Below are positions 49,106-60,672 of a stretch of DNA of 64,000 bases, piece by piece. The stretch lies in the NCBI GenBank assembly GCA_001584585.1, contig LSYV01000007.1, positions 2,904,861 through 2,968,860 of the forward strand. Reading direction: 5' to 3'. The first letter of the stretch is position 1, and every line of letters starts with the position of its first letter. Source of the DNA: Gonium pectorale. Lineage: Eukaryota > Chlorophyta > Chlorophyceae > Chlamydomonadales > Volvocaceae. Below the pieces are notes generated by a model, which ran no database searches, had not been told where the DNA came from, and saw only the letters and a list, made by a program, of their open reading frames with translations. A program made the position numbers and the translations under genes.

Positions 49106-49345
49106 AGCCGGGCCCGCTCCCTCGTCTATCGCCGCCACTCTTGCTGACTTGAACGCTGTAAGTTATGCTTGTGCTGATAAGTCGCCTTGTCAGACGCCGG
49201 CAGGGGTCACCGCCCGGCGCCAAGCACTGTTGATTCGAGGTTGTTGGGGTGTCTAATCTTGGTCCTTGGTCCTGTCTTGTGCGTATGGTTGACTTGCTCG
49301 CTGGCCAGTGCGCGAAGATTTAGTGAGTGTCCGCCCGCAGAATGC

Positions 49346-49443
49346 GAATATTGCGCGGTGCTCTGCCCGCCTGGCGCCGTACTGCCGTGCATGCCTGCCT
49401 GGCAAGGACCTGGTGGCGCTCCCGCTCCGCGATCCGCCCGCGT
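49346..49443 (+). repeat. Dispersed repeat, copy A
   Basis: 98 bases nearly identical to 53257-53354 in the same orientation (about eight differences). Weaker similarity extends on both sides, roughly 49290-49490 against 53195-53400. It is probably a fragment of a transposable element or an old segmental duplication. Confidence 0.8.
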
Positions 49444-50972
49444 ATATCCTCATCGCCTGGCTGGCGACGACTCATTTCTGCGCTTACTCATGTGATCCAC
49501 CCCGCAAAGCTGGTTCGCCTTGCGCGCATTGGCGCGGGTTTGTTGTGCATGGTCGCGTCAGCAATGGGAGGTCGCATCAGCTAGTGTAATTCAATCTCTA
49601 CTCATAGTCACGCCCTTAGCGGCCGGAGGGGAGGCGTCACCGAGGGCATGCGTCGCCGTCAGTTCGGCTCGTTGTTGACGACATAATATATTGACCACCG
49701 TGGGCACGCCATCGATACTGGTGCGTCCGGGTAGCTCGTCTTCCCGGCTCGCACGTGCCGTGAGACATGGGATTCACGCGAGGGTGGGCAGCCGGAACGG
49801 CCATGTAACTATGGCCCACTGCACCAGGCTCATTGGTTGGTCCTACCAATATCGTGGAAGGCAGACTAAAAGGACGGCGCGGTGTGGTACCGGTAAGGCG
49901 CGCGCAGGAAGTCCCGTAAGCACAATCGGGCCAGGCGAGTACATCCTGTCCACCATCAACTGGTAGCACCATGCGGCTAATGACACAGAGGCCCAAAGAT
50001 GCACCCCCTGACCCGTCCTACAGGCTTACAGGCGCCAAATTAGTGGCGGGCCGAGTCGCGCACACTGGAGAGGGCCCGGCAGGCGGAGAGCGAGGCGGTA
50101 TGAACGCGACTGCCGCACTGCCTCGCCCCGGCCTCCTCCCGCCCATCTTTGAACCTACGGACATCGAGGGTGTCGCATGGCCTCCCGTACCTGCGCGTGC
50201 GACTGCATACTCCCCCCCCCGTTTCCCTTTCTTTATTGCCCGCCCCCGACGGCCTTGTGGGCAAGTGCTGCAAGTGTCTTGCCCGCCCAGGAAACTCGCT
50301 GGCTGGACGATATCGGACACGCTGCTCCAGGCCGCCGTGCGGAAGCAGGACTGGGACCCGAACCAGCCCAAGGAGTGCCGCACGTTCAGGGGTAGGCGGC
50401 GGGTGGGGTGGGCTCGCCGTGCGTACCCAAACTGCTCAAAGCTCAACACTGCCTTGTTGCGGCCGCTCCTATGGTAAAGTCGACTCGAGTTGGCACACCG
50501 CCACCTGCGGAGGCTCTGCTGTGCTAAGACGGGACGTGCACGTGCGGCCACGTGACCCGCTCGACCTCGACTAGCTCGATGCACCAGGGCCACCCCACTG
50601 TTGCGTGGACACGCGCGGCCCGCAATAAGAGACAGACGCAGGTCCGCGTCGGAGGCAAGAAGAAACGGGTCGTGCCGCCGCACCCCGCCCAGGCGGCCCC
50701 TGGCGCTGGGTGCGGCGGCGGCGGCTGGAGCTGGCGGCTGAGGAGTAGAAGTGGCTGTCGTACCCGCGCACGCCAACGTAGTTAGGCACGCACATGAGGA
50801 TATGAGTGCATGCCACAGGGTGCGTATTTCCGTAGAGTTGTGGCTCCCCAATTGCAGTGTTCCCTTTTTGCCACAGAACTGTTGAGTTGATAATGAAGCG
50901 ATCCGAGTCTCTTAAGTCTGATCTCCCTCCCCGTCCGCTCACTTTCCTAGCCGGCAGCTCGCGGTGGCGGCT

Positions 50973-51022
50973 GCCGCTCGGGGCTACCTCACCGCTCGAA
51001 GCTACCTTACCGCTCGGGGCCC
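50973..51022 (+). repeat. Short imperfect direct repeats
   Basis: Three approximate copies of a 16-18 base unit (variants of CCGCTCGGGGCTACCT) follow one another here inside the gene-poor island. No associated feature is seen. Confidence 0.5.
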
Positions 51023-52899
51023 CCTGTTCGCGTCGGTCGCCCCGGCTCACCTATGTGTGCTTGCCTCATAGCTAGGCTGTCGGTCGGTGCTTCGCTCGCT
51101 TCTGTGTGTAAGACCCTCGGCATGAGCCCCTTCCCACCTCGGTCAGAGAGCGCGCAACCCGTACATTATGCACCGCCTCCACCGCCTCCACACTTTCCCT
51201 CCCAGTTTGCCCAGCGTTCCCAGCCCGTCCCGGACTCGGTGTACACCCTCCCACGTCACGGAGGCGCCTACGGAGCCCACGCAGCACGCGCATTCAAACG
51301 AGAGAAATGTGCGAAGAAATGAGTAGTTACGCCTCAATAGTCATACACACCCGAAGGCGTGCCGTTTCCAGTAGGGCGGGCGGGTACAAATGAACGGCGT
51401 ACCAGCTTACCCGGTAAGTCCGACTACTACGCGCGCCACACCACAGCGGCTCGACCTTGGCAACTAGTGATCCAGCAGGTGGCGAACGTCACATGTCTTG
51501 CTCTACCCGCCCACCCTACCGGAAACGTCGCGCCTTTGGGTGTTTATGGCCATAGAGGTGGGCTCCCTCCTTCGCAGATTTCTCCTTTTTCGCATCCCAG
51601 GGAACGCCGCTGCCCCTCGCTTCCTTCTGCGCTGGCCCCGATTCTGTCAACGGGCGCATCACCTCACTAACTAATGGGTCAGATGCGGTGTCCCTTTCGT
51701 CGTAGGAATTTGTGCGCTGCCGTTCACCGCATGCCAAGCCACACGCTGTACGGCGACTAGGACAGGGGGACTGCCGCCGTACTAGCCAACCGCAATGCAA
51801 AGGTCGTCGGCGACGCTCAGCGGGTCCCTGCGCTTGCGACGGCGCACAGCCTCAGACGAACCCCACAATGCAACCCAAGGAAGGCCTCGCAACGGTTGCC
51901 GTCAGGTCCGCAGTCACACTGGCTGCGACAAAAAACTTTTCACAGGCGTGTCCACCGGAGATGAGGACAGGCGCGGCGGCAGTGGTGCAGCGGGCGATGG
52001 GGGCGATGAGGGCTGCCCGCATGGTGGGCGTTGCTTTAGGGACTGGCGAGGGCGGCGCACCCACGTGCCGCATCTGTCTGCCTTGGCGTTGAGGGCTAGG
52101 AAGCGCCCCCGCTCTGCCTCCACAGGCGGATATGGTGAAGGGACATGACACACGTACTCATGGACATACCTCTGGACCGACTCCCATGATCGACTCCCAT
52201 GACTCCGACTCGCATACGATGGACCCCGGTTACCACCTGTGTGTCGCCGGCAGCGGCTCCACACAGCACGGCAACTCCAACTGATAAGACATGTAAGCAT
52301 GGTGCTGCAAGCCGCTACGAGTGTCATACTGCCGTACTACTGGTTGCGTGTGTTGGAACTGCGATCGGCGCATTTAGAGCTAATATTCAGACGCCTGGGT
52401 GGAGCAGCAGACGCGCAGTGAGCGGGAGGTGGCCGCCGCAGACCCCAGCTGCCGCTGGCTCCGCTGGAGGCAGTGGATAGGGGGTCGTTGGGAATGGTAG
52501 GACGGGGCAAGGGGTGCGGCGACTTGGGTGAACGGCGAATTTGGCGATGAGGTTTGCGTTAAGGGCGGGTCAGTGGGCGGGGCGATGAGCTGCTCCTGCC
52601 CAGCACCTGTCCCGGATGTGCTCCCGGCGCGACCGGGGGACACCAACGATGCCGACTCGACGCCAAGCATCAACCGTTGCTCAACTCAATAAGTTGAGTT
52701 GGCGCAGTCGCTGCCAGAGCTGCCAGCAGCGAGGCGGGCAGCAGCGGGCAACTGCAAGGCTGAATGCAGCCATGTCTTGCGGAGTCTCACACGCGTACGA
52801 GCGGTCACCCCAACGTAATTCCACCGAAACGTATGGGCACTGGCGTTTACCCTCGTTGTTCACAATGGGCGGAGCGCGTGCGTGTGCCGCCCGTGCATG

Positions 52900-52930
52900 T
52901 AGCATCCTACCTTACCTAGATAGGATGCTA
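52900..52930. repeat. 10-bp inverted repeat (hairpin)
   Basis: TAGCATCCTA at 52900-52909 pairs exactly with TAGGATGCTA at 52921-52930 across an 11-base loop. It lies in the gene-poor island between the two dispersed repeat copies. It could be a terminator-like or foldback structure; nothing around it gives a role. Confidence 0.8.
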
Positions 52931-53256
52931 TGTGCAAGGCAAGTATCGCGCAACAGTACGTTGACGTCCGCACGGTTTTGAGCGGCACGGTCGCGTACGT
53001 GATTACATGATCTTCACATCTTCACGCGGTGACTGCCGCAATACGTTGGTCGGCCCTGGCACGTCGCGGCACACTGGCTCAGCCTTAAGATTGGGGCAAC
53101 CGCAACCTTGCCATGCCCCACGATCTTACGGCCCCTGGTGTTCGAGCGCTGTCCAGTGTGGTTGTTATGGGCGCCTCGACCGTTTGGTCTGGTGTTGACT
53201 TACACGCGGAAGGGCGGATGCTTTACGAGTGTTCGCCCCCAGACCGGGATTGCCGG

Positions 53257-53354
53257 GAATATTGCATGGTGCTCTGCCCACCTGGCACCGAACTGCCGTG
53301 CATGCCTGCCTGGCAAGGACCTGATGGCGCTCCCGCTCCGCGATCTGCCCACGT
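53257..53354 (+). repeat. Dispersed repeat, copy B
   Basis: Partner of 49346-49443, about 3.9 kb away in direct orientation. Most differences are G-to-A or C-to-T relative to copy A, so copy B is the more decayed copy. Confidence 0.8.
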
Positions 53355-54489
53355 TTCCGTTGCCTGGCTGGCAACAATTCGTTTGCGATTACTCATGCCC
53401 TCAAGAAGTAGGTTCAGAGCGAATGCGCTAGTTGCCGTGCACGGCAACGTCATCACTCGGGGCTTTCTGCCCTGTGACAAATCATCATGCCAGGCATTTG
53501 TTTGATAGCCACGACTTGTCAATGCTCAATCAGGCGAGGTAGCTCGCCGGGGGCATGTAGGAACGGCCAGCGCATCGCGCAGGGCTTGTTGTCGGGGTGG
53601 TACTTTGCAGCAGTCGGCCAGCCCCAGGACTGTGATGGTGGGCTGCCGTTGGCACGCCGGCGCCCTCTTCCGCAAGTCCGCACAGGAAAGGCCAACCTTA
53701 GGCAACCCGCTGTACCGGTCACCAGGGCGACATGCACATGCGCACGGGGCGGTGAGCCCGCAGAGGAGTGACTCGCGCGAGTTGACACGGCTGCGTATGT
53801 AGCGTACGATGATAACGTAATTCCACCCGGCCCGGCCCTTCAACCAGACGCCCTTGACGAGGCCACGCTTCCAAGCCCTAAGCGGTACCGGTACACAATG
53901 CGGCAATATGCATGCGCGCGCCTTACTGCCAACTCAGCAGTCTCAGTACCACGCATGTACACATCGCGCTTTGGCCGGTGTAGGGTCGTACGCAGGTTGG
54001 AGGCCTAGGAGGTGGACAACGCGTCGATTCGCACAGGGCCAGTTTCGATGGCCAACCCAGCTGGTGCATAAAATTGAAAAGAGCATCATGTGCGTTGCGC
54101 ACATACCACATACAAACCCGTCACAACGTTTGTGCCGCCCACGCGGCACGGACCGGCGCTCTCAGCTACCCTCAAATCCCCACACGCCTAACCCGTCAGA
54201 CATGGGTCCGGGTGCACCTAATTGCCGTGCGCGAGCACCTATGCCTACACCTAAACCCAATCGCAGCGCTCTTTTGGACCCGTACCGCCGACAGCCGCAC
54301 TTTCGCAGCGACGACTCACGCCCCAACAACCTGCCCCTCTCGCCCCGCACGTGCAATCACACTGCTAGACAGCTGCAGCCCATGTACCATATGGCCGCAG
54401 CTGCACCGACCGCTCGCGATCCACAAGGGCTTCCCACAGCCCTGCCTGAACTCTGCTGCGGCCCGCTCCAACAAAGCCGACCGCAACAT

Positions 54490-57400
54490 CTACTGTGAGC
54501 GCTGCACGCTCGAGGCTACGGCTGACGCCGCCTGGCCCAGCCCCTGCGCCGCCGCACGGCCTAGTCCGCGTGCCTCTGCCGCCGTTCCCTGCAGCGCGCC
54601 GCGCGCCTCATGGCAGATGCGGTGCCACACCGAGCCCTGCAGCAGCAGAGGCGACGGTCCGCCGCCGGCGCTGCCCCGTCCGGCGCCAGCGCCGCCGTCG
54701 CTCCCGCCTGCACCGCCACCCAGTCCGTTCATGCCCGGCCCGCCACCGCCGCTGCCATCGGGCCGCATCCCGCCACCGCCGTTGCTGCCGCCGGCGCCCA
54801 GCATCCGCGGGGAGAGCAGGTTCTCGCTGCGGGCGGAGAGGGTGCACCAGTCTATTGTGTAAGTGGAGGGGATGGTCATCATCGAGCTCTCCCGCCGCAG
54901 CGACCCAGAGTTGTCGCCCGGCTCGGCCGCCAGGAAGGGCCTCGCGTCCACGACCGCCAAGGTCTGCGGCGAGGGCAGCGAGTCGGTCCGCAGCCGCGCC
55001 AGCAGTGATGCCGCGTAGTCTCCGTTGTAGGTGTGGGAGCCGGAGGCCATGCTGCGCAGGGAGGCAAAGAGTGGAAGCGACGGTGCGCCCGAGAAGCGTT
55101 GCGAGCCGCCGAGCACACCGTGCGCCGCTTGCGCGAAGCCGGCCCGCTGCGCCGCCGCCGAGGTGGCGGTGGGCGTGACGCCGTTGGCAGCGGCGCCGTT
55201 CGCGTGGGTGTGCAGGTCCACCAGGCTGGGCTGTTGCACCTGCAGCTGGGGCGAGTGCCAGCCGCCCTGCCCTGGCTGTGACCCGGCCGTGTCGGCAGAC
55301 GCGGGTGCGCTGTCGTCGTTGCTGAGGCCGCAGCCCACCTTGGCAAATCCCGCGCCCGCGTGTACGTGTACGGGCAGGCCGCTGGTGGTGCCGCTGGCCG
55401 CCGGCTGCTCCTGCAAGTGCATCAGCTGCGGGGACGCCTGATGCGGCTGCGGCTGCACCAATATTGGTGATAAGGGCCGCTGCGGAGGAGCCTGAGGCTG
55501 CAGCACGGGCTGCACGGCCGGGCCCGGGGCGTGCACCGGGGGAGCATGCTGCTGCTGCTGCTGTTGGTGGTGGTGGTGGAGGGTGCCAGCAAGCTTCTGC
55601 TGCTGCTGCTCCGCCTGCTGCAGCAGCGAGGCGCTGAGCATGAAATCCAGAGAGGCCGCCTGCATCAGGTCGTCCTCAGGTACGCCCCTCACCAGCTCCT
55701 GCACCGGGGAAACGCAATCCCAGCTCGCAAGAGTTCGTCTCCACATGAAACCCAGCGTCAACATCCAGTAGCCAGCTCCCTATCCCTATCTATCCCTAGG
55801 TATTACCCCAACGATGCTGCAGTCTTGTACCTGCCGTACGCAACAACTCTCTGCACCCACGCACCTCTAGCTCCGACAGCAACCCGTCCTCATCGTCGCT
55901 GCCCGCATCCACCGCCTTCCCGCTGTCGCCGCTGAAAGCGCTCCACATGGCCGGGTCGAGCTCTTCGCCGGCATGGCCTGGCTCAGCCGCCTCCGCCCCC
56001 ACCCCTGCAAGCGCCGTCGCCTCGCCCGCACCGCCACCGCTGGTTGTGGCGGCGCGGCTGGAGGCCGGCTGTGAGGGCGGCGTGCTGCTGGCGAGAGCTG
56101 CCGAGGTTGTCTGTGCCATGTCTGAGCTGGTGCCGGTAGTGATGGTGCGGGCCACCGGCAGTGCCTGCGGTGGCGGCGGCGGGTGGTGCTGCGGCGGTGG
56201 TGATGTGGCCTGCTGCTGCTCCTGCGGGCTCAGGCCCCCGCGTGTGCGCTTCGCCTGAGGCACCGGGTCCACGCTGTCTTTCGTCGGCAGCTGGGCCGCG
56301 CCTGCATCCGCCGCTGACTCCGCTGGCCGCTCCACTCGCCCGGGGACGCATGGCGAAAGCGATGCCGGCCCCGTGGACGCCGCCAGCACCATCCGCTCCA
56401 GCTGCGCCGCCGCCGCCGGCGACATGACCGCGGCCTCGCCCGCCTCCACCTCCTCCGCCGCCACCACCTCGTTCAGCAGGGCTGCTCCCTCTGGCAGTCC
56501 CGTGCGGAACCAATCGTGCTGCTGCACGCCGTCCAGCGTGAGGCGGGCCCGCGGGTCGCGCGCCAGCAGGCCGCGCAGCAGGTGGGCTGCCGCGGGCGAC
56601 AGCGGCACGCCGGGCTGCGCGCCAGGCAGGATGGATGTGGGCAGCACAGCGGGTATGTACAGGTCGCCGTCCACGGAGCCAGCGGGCGCGGTTACTCGCT
56701 TGAACATGGCGATGACCTGCGCGAGAAGTGGCGAAAGTGGTGGTGCGGGGCGGGGGCATGAAGATTATCTCTCAAGTGCTGGTTGGGTCGCTGCAGCAAT
56801 ACCCGACAGGCAGCGGCAGCAGGCGCAGGGCAGGGGGCAGATGCAAGTTACGAGGGCTCAACTAAAATCACGGGTCGGACTCACGGTATGTGCGCCCCCG
56901 GACTGGCCGGCCGGGTTCCCGCCCCCCACGTCTCTGCAGTCGATTTCGTGTTTGTCCCATCAGCCCCATTCTGTACCCCGTGGTCGCGGTGGCAGCGCTC
57001 ACCCCCCTTCCGGATTCCTGGCCCGCGCCACACGCCCACCTGCTGAGCCGCCGGCAGCGCAGCATCCTCCGGCCGTGCGTACGGGTGCCGTCCGAAGAGC
57101 ATGCTGAACAGCACCACGCCCACCGACCACACGTCCGCAGCGGCGGCGTCGTAGGCCGCCCCGCGGAAGTTGCACAGCACCTCGGGCGCGCAGTACATGG
57201 CCGTTCCCACCTGAAACCCAGCAAGCGGGAAGGGCGGATAGGCGAGTTAATGCCGCCGCCAACGCCGCCGAAATTGACACACGGCTGAAGGGAAAGCTGA
57301 ATGTGCCGAACGGCCCGACGCGCCGCCCTGTTCTAGAGTGACGCGAAGCGCTGCTGAGTCGTAGCGCCATACCTGCAGCATCATGCCTTGCGCATGTCGA

Positions 57401-58847
57401 ACTCTCCGTGCCCAAGCCCCTACTCCAGCCCTGCTCTGTCCCATGGGCGCACCTGCGAGCGGGGCTGCGAGTGCCGCAGCGTGTCCTTTGAGACGGAGAA
57501 GTCGGACAGCTTGAGCAGCGGCAGCGCCGAGGCACCCAGCTGCAGCAGCAACCCGGACGGCCGGATGTTGCGGTTCACCTACAGGGCCCGGGGCCGCGGG
57601 GGAGGAGAAAAGAAATCTCGGCACAATAAAAAGGGAAACTGATGCCCACGGCCAAGCTCCAACAGAGCTCCTTCCCATGAGCCGTGACAGGCGATCTGTG
57701 CTGCATCTGTGCGTCTAAGGCATGCTGCGGCTGTGGCTGAGGCAACAGCCGTCGCGCAGCCGTGTCACACAAGCCTCGTCGCAATCGCCTGCCGCAGTCC
57801 CAGCCCACGGATGTCAGCTGGACGCAGGCTCACCTTGCCCCGTCGGTGGCAGAAGTCCAGTGCAATGACGAGCTGCTGGAAGAGGAAGCGGGCGAGCGCC
57901 TCCACGACGCAGCCGCCCGCTTTCTCCAGAAACACCTGCAACATGTTGGGGGCCAAATGGAAGGGAAGGGGAACCTCAGTCATAGCCAACGCTGATGCGG
58001 AGAGCGGCGGATGTGCGCGGGAGAGCACCGACGCAGGCGTCAAACGCAGTGTCAGGAACCTACAGGAGGCGACGGGACAGAACGGGCGCGCAACTCGGCG
58101 ATCATCGGCGCCACGCGCATGGAAACGGCAACACACAAGTAGATGCAAGCGCGCGCTCCCCGGCTCTCCGCGAGGTGGTGATGCCCAGCGGCTGGCTCGT
58201 CCTTTGTCGGGCTGGGCTACCTTCGCAGCCTGGTGCTGCGCTACGTCACTGTACGCATGCCGCGCTACAACACAAACTGGGACCAGCACGAGAACGGCCC
58301 CGAAACAAAGCGGCGATCGCCCGGCGGGAGCAGTACATGAGTGCAGCCCGTCTGACATTTGTGCAGCTTCTCGTGCAGGTAGCCGGGCAGCGCGCAGGCA
58401 GCGCCAAGCAGACTACGCACACCCACCCTTCGCAGGCCCTCGCAGCGTCCAACCCTTTCCCCGCAGTGTCCCAGCTGCTCACCCTGGTCACACCCGGCGC
58501 CCACACCCTTGTCACAAGACCGCCCTAGACAGCCCCCTCGCCTGAAGGTTCTCGCCGTCCACATACTCGAGCACCACGGCAAGATGCCGTGGTGTCAGGA
58601 AGCAGTCGACCAAGCTCACGACGTGCGGGTGTTTCGCTAGAGTCAGCTCATAGTGGTTAAGCAGCTCCCGCAATAGGTACTTGGCAGCCTGGTTGTCAAA
58701 GCCGCGGCGAAATAGCTTTACGGCGAGGAGCTGCCCGGTAGCACGGTTCCTGGCCAATACTACGTGGCTACTGCCGCTCTTGCCCAGAGTGCGAAGAGTT
58801 TCTAGGAGTGGGTGGCCTTTAAGCGGGTCTTGTTCTTCGGGCTCCAT
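54490..58847 (-). CDS. SnRK2-like protein kinase, probable pseudokinase, with long C-terminal tail
   Basis: Six exons, all phase 0 (58542-58847, 57834-57935, 57453-57578, 57040-57210, 55865-56716, 54490-55698), give 921 residues. Kinase subdomains run in order: glycine loop LRTLGKSGSSHVVLARN, ATP-lysine Lys44 in LLAVKLFRRG, KHPHVVSLVDCFLTPRHLAV, ARFLFQQLVIALDFCHRRG, GTAMYCAPEVL, DVWSVGVVLFSMLFGRHPYA and LLARDPRARLTLDGVQQHDW. The hinge and FQQL helix, the HSQPRSQVGT-type activation segment and the PEDAA region resemble plant SnRK2/OST1. Key catalytic residues are altered: the HRDLKPEN equivalent reads NRNIRPSG (residues about 138-145) and DFG reads DFS (162-164). The roughly 640-residue tail is Gln/Ser/Pro/Gly-rich with poly-Gln and poly-His runs. 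The first intron appears to use a GC donor. It probably shares a promoter with HSBP1. Confidence 0.85.
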
Positions 58848-59137
58848 GTAGGGCCATAAGGGGAGGTCACAGAAGCCGGTGGGTGTCTATCATGGCAATC
58901 AGCATGAGCACGTCCAACTTGCGATACAACCGGAACAACAATGAGTAGCAAAGCCTGAAGGACGGGATTAGTACGGGAATGTTGCCTTGACCGCATCCGC
59001 CGTCGCGCTTCCAAGCGCAGCAACTCCTCATCAGCGCAGCATAGACGGTACAACGCGCGCTGCCTTCCCTTGATCACACGGAACCTTCCTCACTTCCTCG
59101 ATTCCTTGTATCCCTGTTCAAGAGCTCAATTTCAAAT
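58848..59137. promoter_or_regulatory. Presumed bidirectional promoter between kinase-like and HSBP1 genes
   Basis: 290 bases separate the divergent start codons at 58847 (minus) and 59138 (plus). No heat-shock element with clear alternating nGAAn units was recognised by eye. Confidence 0.45.
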
Positions 59138-59425
59138 ATGGCTGACAACCAAAAGACAGAGGATGTCTCGCAATTTGTCAACGGAATGTTGACGCAAATG
59201 CAGAGCCGCTTCCAGCTTATGTCAGCCAACATTGTTCAGTAAGCAGAAGCTGGAAAGCGTTTGCAGCATGTTTGGAGCTCTGCGCGCTGAACCCGTCCGC
59301 TGTGCAGGAAAATCGATGACATGGGCCAAAAAATTGACAGCCTGGAAACCACTATAACGGAGCTGTTGGAGCAAGCGGGCAACGGAGAGCAGTCTGGAGG
59401 GGCGGCGACCAAGGAGCGCAGCTGA
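59138..59425 (+). CDS. HSBP1: Heat shock factor binding protein 1
   Basis: Two exons (59138-59238 and 59308-59425, joined in phase 2 across a 69-base intron) encode 72 residues. The sequence reads as a classical HSBP1 coiled coil: DVSQFVNGMLTQMQSRFQLM in exon 1, then KIDDMGQKIDSLETTITELL in exon 2, with hydrophobic residues in heptad positions and a short polar tail. HSBP1 is a small trimeric or hexameric coiled coil that binds the trimerisation domain of heat shock factors and dampens the heat shock response. Length and start match the family. TGTAA at 59651-59655, about 225 bases after the stop, fits the green algal poly(A) signal. Neither exon was long enough to stand out as an ORF. Confidence 0.95.
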
Positions 59426-59650
59426 GCCGGGGAAGTCCACCGGGTGTGGAAAGTGGACGTGGGCGTGGGGTGAGCACTCAATCCGCTGATGGTGCAGTGG
59501 TGTTAGGGCAACGTGGGAAATGGGGTTTGTGGGTTTTGTGATGTTGCCTGCGGAGGCCAGGGCTGGGACTTGGGACAGACTCATCTTTGTGTACGTGCAT
59601 TAGGGTGCATTTCTCTTTTTGCATACTGGAAAGGGATAACCCTTCCACAA

Positions 59651-59655
59651 TGTAA
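59651..59655 (+). terminator. TGTAA poly(A) signal of HSBP1
   Basis: TGTAA is the standard near-upstream polyadenylation element in volvocine green algae. It lies about 225 bases past the HSBP1 stop, a normal 3' UTR length for such algae. Confidence 0.6.
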
Positions 59656-60574
59656 ACTGCAAGCACGGCATACACAGTCACTTGGCTATAGGAGGAGGCA
59701 TGATGACGGCCCGCAGCGTGACCGGAGTGTATGTCCGTACGATATGGTCTATGTGCCCGTACCCATGAGAAAAATATGAGAGAATTGTGTAATCGACTTT
59801 TAGCTCGACGCTTCGCTTCGCATCGTCTTTGCCCCCCACTCCCCCCACGACAGTGGGGGCCTCTCCCCTGTTGGCGGCTATTCCTGCAGTTTACTCTTCG
59901 TCGGATGCATGCAAAGCTGCGTGCTGTTCCATTACGAGTAGTTAGATGCCTCGCCTCTTGTAGATTGAGTGTAGGATCACTTTTCGCTATTGGCTGGTCC
60001 CAGCTGTTTTACCGATTTGCGCTATTAATGACAGCGCCGGCCCTGTAAACCAAGTCGAGGAAGTAACCACGAACCCTAGGGCCCCCTCCGCCTGCTGCAG
60101 CCGTGGTACCCCATGCACGAAAACAGACTCAGCATCCCGTCGCATGCTGTCGCGTACCTCACAGCCCTCTCACTGCTCGCACCCGCCCATTCTTTGGACG
60201 CCGGAGCCCGATGGGAATCTTCACGGCTCAGCGCCCACCGGTTGTGCATCCATGGCAATCCCCCCGTTCAGCCGAGAATGGATCTACGGAATGGATGTGG
60301 CCAAACCAGGAGAGATGTCCTCTGGGCCCAACCTGCAAATCGGCTGGAGCCGTACGGATGGACAAGCTCGCACACCCAATTACTCCCTCTTGCCCTGCAG
60401 ATTTCTCTATTGTTGGACATCTGGGAGAGGGAGAGACCACTTTACATGACCTGCGCAGGTTGGGGTTAAGTAACGGTATCGATGCATCGTAACACGTGAA
60501 TTACGTGATGTTATATGCTTGCTTGTCAAACAACCATGCTTGCTCATGGCGTGGTTCAGGAGGAAGAGTGCACA

Positions 60575-60672
60575 CCGTGATGACGGGGTTGGGCATGCCC
60601 AAACCTAATTCCCGTGTTTACGGTGATGGGCATGCCCAACGTGCCCAGGCATGCCCAACACCGTCATCACGG
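60575..60672. repeat. 25-bp inverted repeat with internal GGGCATGCCC-type palindromes
   Basis: The arms 60575-60599 and 60648-60672 are reverse complements with one mismatch. Within the roughly 98-base element the self-complementary core GGCATGCC occurs three times (around 60592, 60629 and 60649). The transcript or single strand would fold into a long hairpin. It lies about 300 bases upstream of the deaminase start and 1.15 kb downstream of HSBP1. It may be a small foldback transposable element or a hairpin RNA. Confidence 0.85.

Larger units (their letters stand above)
49106..54489. other. Gene-poor island with diverged repeats
   Basis: About 5.4 kb between the GAF gene start and the kinase gene end. 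Base composition is more even than in the genes. It contains a diverged dispersed repeat pair and a hairpin (listed separately). ORFs such as the 277-codon minus frame 50018-50851 show no motif and are treated as chance. The promoter of the GAF gene and the 3' UTR of the kinase gene must lie at its ends. Confidence 0.5.

Noticed and set aside
50018..50851. 277-codon minus ORF in the gene-poor island
   Set aside because: It has no recognisable motif, mixed codon use and no plausible splice partners.
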